15,859 bases of DNA, from the NCBI GenBank assembly GCA_021161765.1, contig JAGGZZ010000262.1, forward strand, positions 1-15,859, in the 5' to 3' direction. The translations under genes and the position numbers were made by a program. The DNA comes from Candidatus Methanophagales archaeon. Its GTDB lineage: Archaea > Halobacteriota > Syntropharchaeia > Alkanophagales > Methanospirareceae. Position 1 is the stretch's first letter; each line of letters begins with the position of its first letter. The notes under the pieces are model-generated. The model ran no database searches, was not told the DNA's origin, and was given only the letters and a program-made list of their open reading frames with translations. This document shows positions 13,924 through 15,859 of the stretch, one piece after another.

Positions 13924-14389
13924 CATTATAGTTCGCAATTGCTGCTTTTAACGTATCTACGGCAAGAGCTGCGCAATGAATATTTTCCTCGGGTAGACCA
14001 CCTAACACCGCCAAAATGCTCTCCGGAGTGAGCATCGAAGCCTCTTCTACTGTTTTTCCTTTCACAAGCTCGGTAATAACACTTCCGCAAGCGACTGACG
14101 CACCACAACCATCGGTTATGAATTTGCAATCTACAATTTTATCGCTTAAATCTTCTTTGGCATTGACTTCAACCTTAAGGTGTATCTGCATTGTGTCACC
14201 GCAGGGACCTGTTACACGTGCAGCACCGCCGGGTTTTTTCAGCTCGCCGACGTTTTTTGGATTGTATGCCTCCTTAAGTGTCCTTTCAGTGTATATTTCC
14301 TTCTCTTCTTTCAATATCTCCGCTTGCAAATTCTCAAGCAGCTCATCGAAATCGGAATCGGAATCGTGACTTTCATTTTTTTCGTGCAT
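13910..14389 (-). CDS. iscU: Iron-sulfur cluster scaffold protein, IscU/NifU N-terminal type
   Basis: Scaffold on which iron-sulfur clusters are assembled and passed to target proteins in the cytoplasm. It is 159 aa; the family core is about 120. The cluster ligands are visible: C63 and D65 in GPCGDTMQIHLKV, C95 in TDGCGASVACGS and C139 in NIHCAALAV, with the usual VKGKT. Extra cysteines are C88 and C101. The core is preceded by an unusual acidic, Ser/Asp-rich extension of about 35 residues (HEKNESHDSDSDFDELLENL and on). The last codons (Pro-Arg-Asp, stop) lie inside repeat D. No cysteine desulfurase gene is adjacent. The start ATG at 14389 has a TATA box about 35 nt upstream. Confidence 0.93.
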   Translation of the reverse strand: MHEKNESHDSDSDFDELLENLQAEILKEEKEIYTERTLKEAYNPKNVGELKKPGGAARVTGPCGDTMQIHLKVEVNAKEDLSDKIVDCKFITDGCGASVACGSVITELVKGKTVEEASMLTPESILAVLGGLPEENIHCAALAVDTLKAAIANYNEPRD

Positions 14390-14418
14390 TTCTTATTGGA
14401 TATAAGGTGTAGTTTCTT

Positions 14419-14452
14419 TCTATTTAAGTACACCTATTTACACTGATTTATT
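14419..14452 (-). promoter_or_regulatory. iscU promoter with a third copy of the repeat-linked TATA segment
   Basis: On the minus strand the segment reads AAATCAGTGTAAAT, then GGTGTA, then CTTAAATAGAAAG. It matches the right arm of repeat C plus its promoter (AAATCAGTGTAAAT, CTGTGT, CTTAAATAAAAGG). The CTTAAATA box (14421-14428) is centred about 35 nt before the iscU ATG, leaving a leader near 10 nt. Confidence 0.6.
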
Positions 14453-14594
14453 TTCTCTTCCCTCTCCCCCACTTTAAATGCGGTGAAGGGCATAGATAAA
14501 GGCGAAGGTGATTCGGCATACTTTAAAATAGCAATCTCGATTTATATGCGTTTAAAACCTTTTAAAACAACAATTAACATTCCTTTTTTAAAAG

Positions 14595-14723
14595 GTCTCG
14601 ATGAGACGGATTGGCAGTGGTGCTAAAGGACTGTGCAACGAGTTGCAACTGGTTGGAAACCAGTTTCTCACGCCTCTTATTTGTGGTGTTCCAACCAACC
14701 CCTGAACAGGGTCGCGAAGCGAC
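14595..14723 (+). ncRNA. Array of five tight hairpins; candidate structured leader or palindromic repeat
   Basis: Perfect short stems follow each other: GTCTC-gat-GAGAC (14595-14607), GCAAC-ga-GTTGC (14635-14646), AACTGGTT-gga-AACCAGTT (14647-14665), CCCTG-aa-CAGGG (14700-14711) and GTCGC-gaa-GCGAC (14711-14723). A competing long-range pair is TGGTTGGAA (14650-14658) with TTCCAACCA (14689-14697). It is more GC-rich than its surroundings. No known RNA family was recognised. It ends 31 nt before the start of the next gene, so it would lie in its 5' leader, or it may be an inserted palindromic repeat. The rest of 14390-14594 holds the iscU promoter and AT-rich sequence without genes. Confidence 0.45.
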
Positions 14724-14754
14724 TTCTAAAAATAGGAGGTAAAAAGAAGAAAAA

Positions 14755-15369
14755 ATGGAAAAAAACACGCGAAATAGGGTGGCACTGCTCGGTGCGCTGC
14801 TCGTAACAGGGCTGGTATTGGCGGGACTGGGAACCGCCCTTGGAGTGGGAGAAGCGGTTCAGGGAATAATGCGAAAGACGGTCAGTGTAGTAGGGATAGG
14901 CGATCAGGTAACAGTGTACGAAGACGGCAAAGTGATAGACAATTTCACGCTGCCAGAAGGAGGAAACTACACCTGGGAAACCTCAGATTATGGGATACAC
15001 ATAGGTACAATGACAGAAGAAGAGATGGAAAAGAGACAGGCAGAGCATGAGGCTGAACTCAACAAGTGGCTTGATATCGCTAAAAATGACAGCAGAGTAC
15101 AGGAGCTAATTGAAGACAAAGAATATAAAGCAGTTTATGCGGGAAAAGGAGGTAAAATAGGCGAAGAGGACACAGCATTCCTGACACTTGATATCGAAGG
15201 AAAATACTATGTGGTTGCAATAGACCTGAACAGTGAAACAGTGAAGTCAGTAGAAGAGGTACAAAGCCTTGCTGGAGGTTTCATAACAGGTCCGGATGGT
15301 GAAACAAAGTGGTCAGAAGAAGTACACCGCCCAGAGTGGCTACCACCAATACCCTCAGTGCCAAAATAA
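14755..15369 (+). CDS. Secreted or membrane-anchored protein of unknown function, paralogue 1
   Basis: A 204-aa protein with a basic start (MEKNTRNR) and a hydrophobic segment VALLGALLVTGLVLAGLG (about residues 9-26), so it is anchored in or exported across the membrane. The outside part has a beta-rich stretch (VTVYEDGKVIDNFTLPEGG), then a charged helix EHEAELNKWLDIAKND with RVQELIEDKEYKAVYAG (about residues 96-130), then LTLDIEGKYYVVAIDLNSET, which resembles the strand-turn-strand of PepSY-like domains, and a Pro-rich end. The family is not recognised; the PepSY resemblance is inference. A GGAGGT site lies 14 nt before the ATG, rather far. The next gene is a paralogue in tandem, so the two may form a local expanded family. 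Confidence 0.75.
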   Translation: MEKNTRNRVALLGALLVTGLVLAGLGTALGVGEAVQGIMRKTVSVVGIGDQVTVYEDGKVIDNFTLPEGGNYTWETSDYGIHIGTMTEEEMEKRQAEHEAELNKWLDIAKNDSRVQELIEDKEYKAVYAGKGGKIGEEDTAFLTLDIEGKYYVVAIDLNSETVKSVEEVQSLAGGFITGPDGETKWSEEVHRPEWLPPIPSVPK

Positions 15370-15411
15370 CGGATAAGGGGAAGTGCAAGACGGATAAGGA
15401 GGGGTGCAAAT
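15370..15411 (+). repeat. 21-bp tandem repeat after paralogue 1
   Basis: CGGATAAGGGGAAGTGCAAG and CGGATAAGGAGGGGTGCAAA open two adjacent 21-bp units directly after the stop codon; about four of 21 positions differ. Confidence 0.6.
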
Positions 15412-15449
15412 AACATAACGCACCTTTTCCTTTTTTATTTTTTCTTTTT
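15403..15449 (+). terminator. Hairpin plus T-rich tract
   Basis: GGTGC (15403-15407) and GCACC (15420-15424) form a 5-bp stem, followed by a T-rich stretch of about 25 nt (15425-15449). T-rich tracts are the main archaeal termination signal, so this probably ends the paralogue 1 transcript. Confidence 0.6.
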
Positions 15450-15456
15450 AGGATGG

Positions 15457-15859
15457 ATGGAAAAGAAAATGGAAACAAAAGAGATATGGATAATCTGCAT
15501 AATAGCACTGCTGGTATCAGGAACAGCAGTAGCTATCGTAGCTATGGGCTTTGACCACTACAAAAAACTCTCGATGGCGACAGATATTGAAACAGAGAGT
15601 AGCTCAAGTGAACCGATTATAGTAGCAAACGAAAGTATAGAGAAATCAGAAGAGATACCCGGGATATCTCAAAACCAAAAAGAGTCAGTTCTCGGCAATC
15701 TTTCAAAAGAAGAAGCAGAAAAGGCACGAGCGGAACACGAAGCGGAATTCAATGAGTGGTTAGAAATAGCCAAAAAAGACGAACGAGTGCAGGAGCTCAT
15801 CGCAGGGAAAGAATACGAGATAGTAAGTGCTGGAGAACAATTTAGCCCGGAAGGAAGAA
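15457..15859 (+). CDS. Secreted or membrane-anchored protein of unknown function, paralogue 2 (runs off the window)
   Basis: The frame is open from ATG 15457 to the window end (134 codons seen). A hydrophobic segment IWIICIIALLVSGTAVAIVA (about residues 10-29) follows a charged start. A polar, Ser/Glu-rich spacer (about residues 40-85) comes next. Then EEAEKARAEHEAEFNEWLEI, AKKDERVQELIAGKEYEIVS (about residues 85-125) matches the helix and following strand of paralogue 1 (AEHEAELNKWLDIAKNDSR, VQELIEDKEY). The N-terminal halves differ apart from the membrane segment. An alternative ATG at 15469 sits 8 nt after GGATGG and may be the real start. The C-terminal domain is beyond the window. Confidence 0.75.
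   Translation, partial: MEKKMETKEIWIICIIALLVSGTAVAIVAMGFDHYKKLSMATDIETESSSSEPIIVANESIEKSEEIPGISQNQKESVLGNLSKEEAEKARAEHEAEFNEWLEIAKKDERVQELIAGKEYEIVSAGEQFSPEGR

Noticed and set aside
14574..14768. 64-aa minus-strand frame across the hairpin array
   Set aside because: It is just the complement of the palindromic sequence, and its start lies inside the next gene's 5' end; no ribosome site.
1..15859. tRNA or rRNA genes
   Set aside because: No T-loop GTTCRA with matching acceptor and anticodon arms, and no rRNA-like stretch, was seen by eye; a covariance search was not possible.

Overview
The window is archaeal, and most likely from a Euryarchaeota/Halobacteriota lineage of the methanogen or ANME type. 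The lineage is inferred; the domain is well supported. Archaeal markers are GatE (archaea-only tRNA-dependent amidotransferase subunit), ribosomal protein eL32, a PaREP1-family protein, YTTAWANA-type TATA boxes placed about 25-30 nt before start sites, and a large secreted protein with NosD-type beta-helix, CARDB, PKD and CFI-box domains.

Left part (1-4757), minus strand. A transposase-like fragment at the window edge is followed by gatE. Upstream of gatE lies a decaying accessory patch: a PaREP1 gene, a small ORF interrupted at an 8-G run, an ORF carrying an in-frame amber codon that overlaps the gatE start by ATGA, and a further remnant that repeats the N-terminus of the small ORF and also contains an in-frame amber. 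Enolase comes next and is divergent from serA across a short AT-rich promoter region.

Middle (4857-8987), plus strand. serA (3-phosphoglycerate dehydrogenase with ASB and ACT domains), an isolated eL32 gene, and a short tyrosine recombinase are separated by palindromic intergenic repeats. Two of these repeats end in nearly the same promoter segment (CTTAAATA box plus about 30 nt), and a third version of that segment precedes iscU. A 53-codon lipoprotein-signal ORF and a coupled antitoxin/PIN-toxin pair follow. The 53-codon ORF, including its promoter, is a copy of the 5' part of the next large gene, so the toxin-antitoxin pair sits between two direct repeats of about 190 bp.

Right part (9155-15859). 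A very large secreted protein combines a lipoprotein-type signal, a NosD beta-helix, a GxSxG lipase, Ig-like, CARDB, partial PKD and FN3-like segments, and a C-terminal CFI-box domain. Its stop overlaps the start of thiL. Convergent to thiL is iscU, whose last codons and stop lie inside a 149-bp palindromic repeat. A stretch of five tight hairpins then leads into two tandem paralogous secreted or membrane-anchored proteins of unknown function; the second runs off the window.

The housekeeping genes (gatE, eno, serA, rpl32e, thiL, iscU) look intact. The unusual content lies between them: promoter-carrying palindromes, a duplicated promoter/signal cassette around a toxin-antitoxin pair, and degenerating PaREP1-associated genes.
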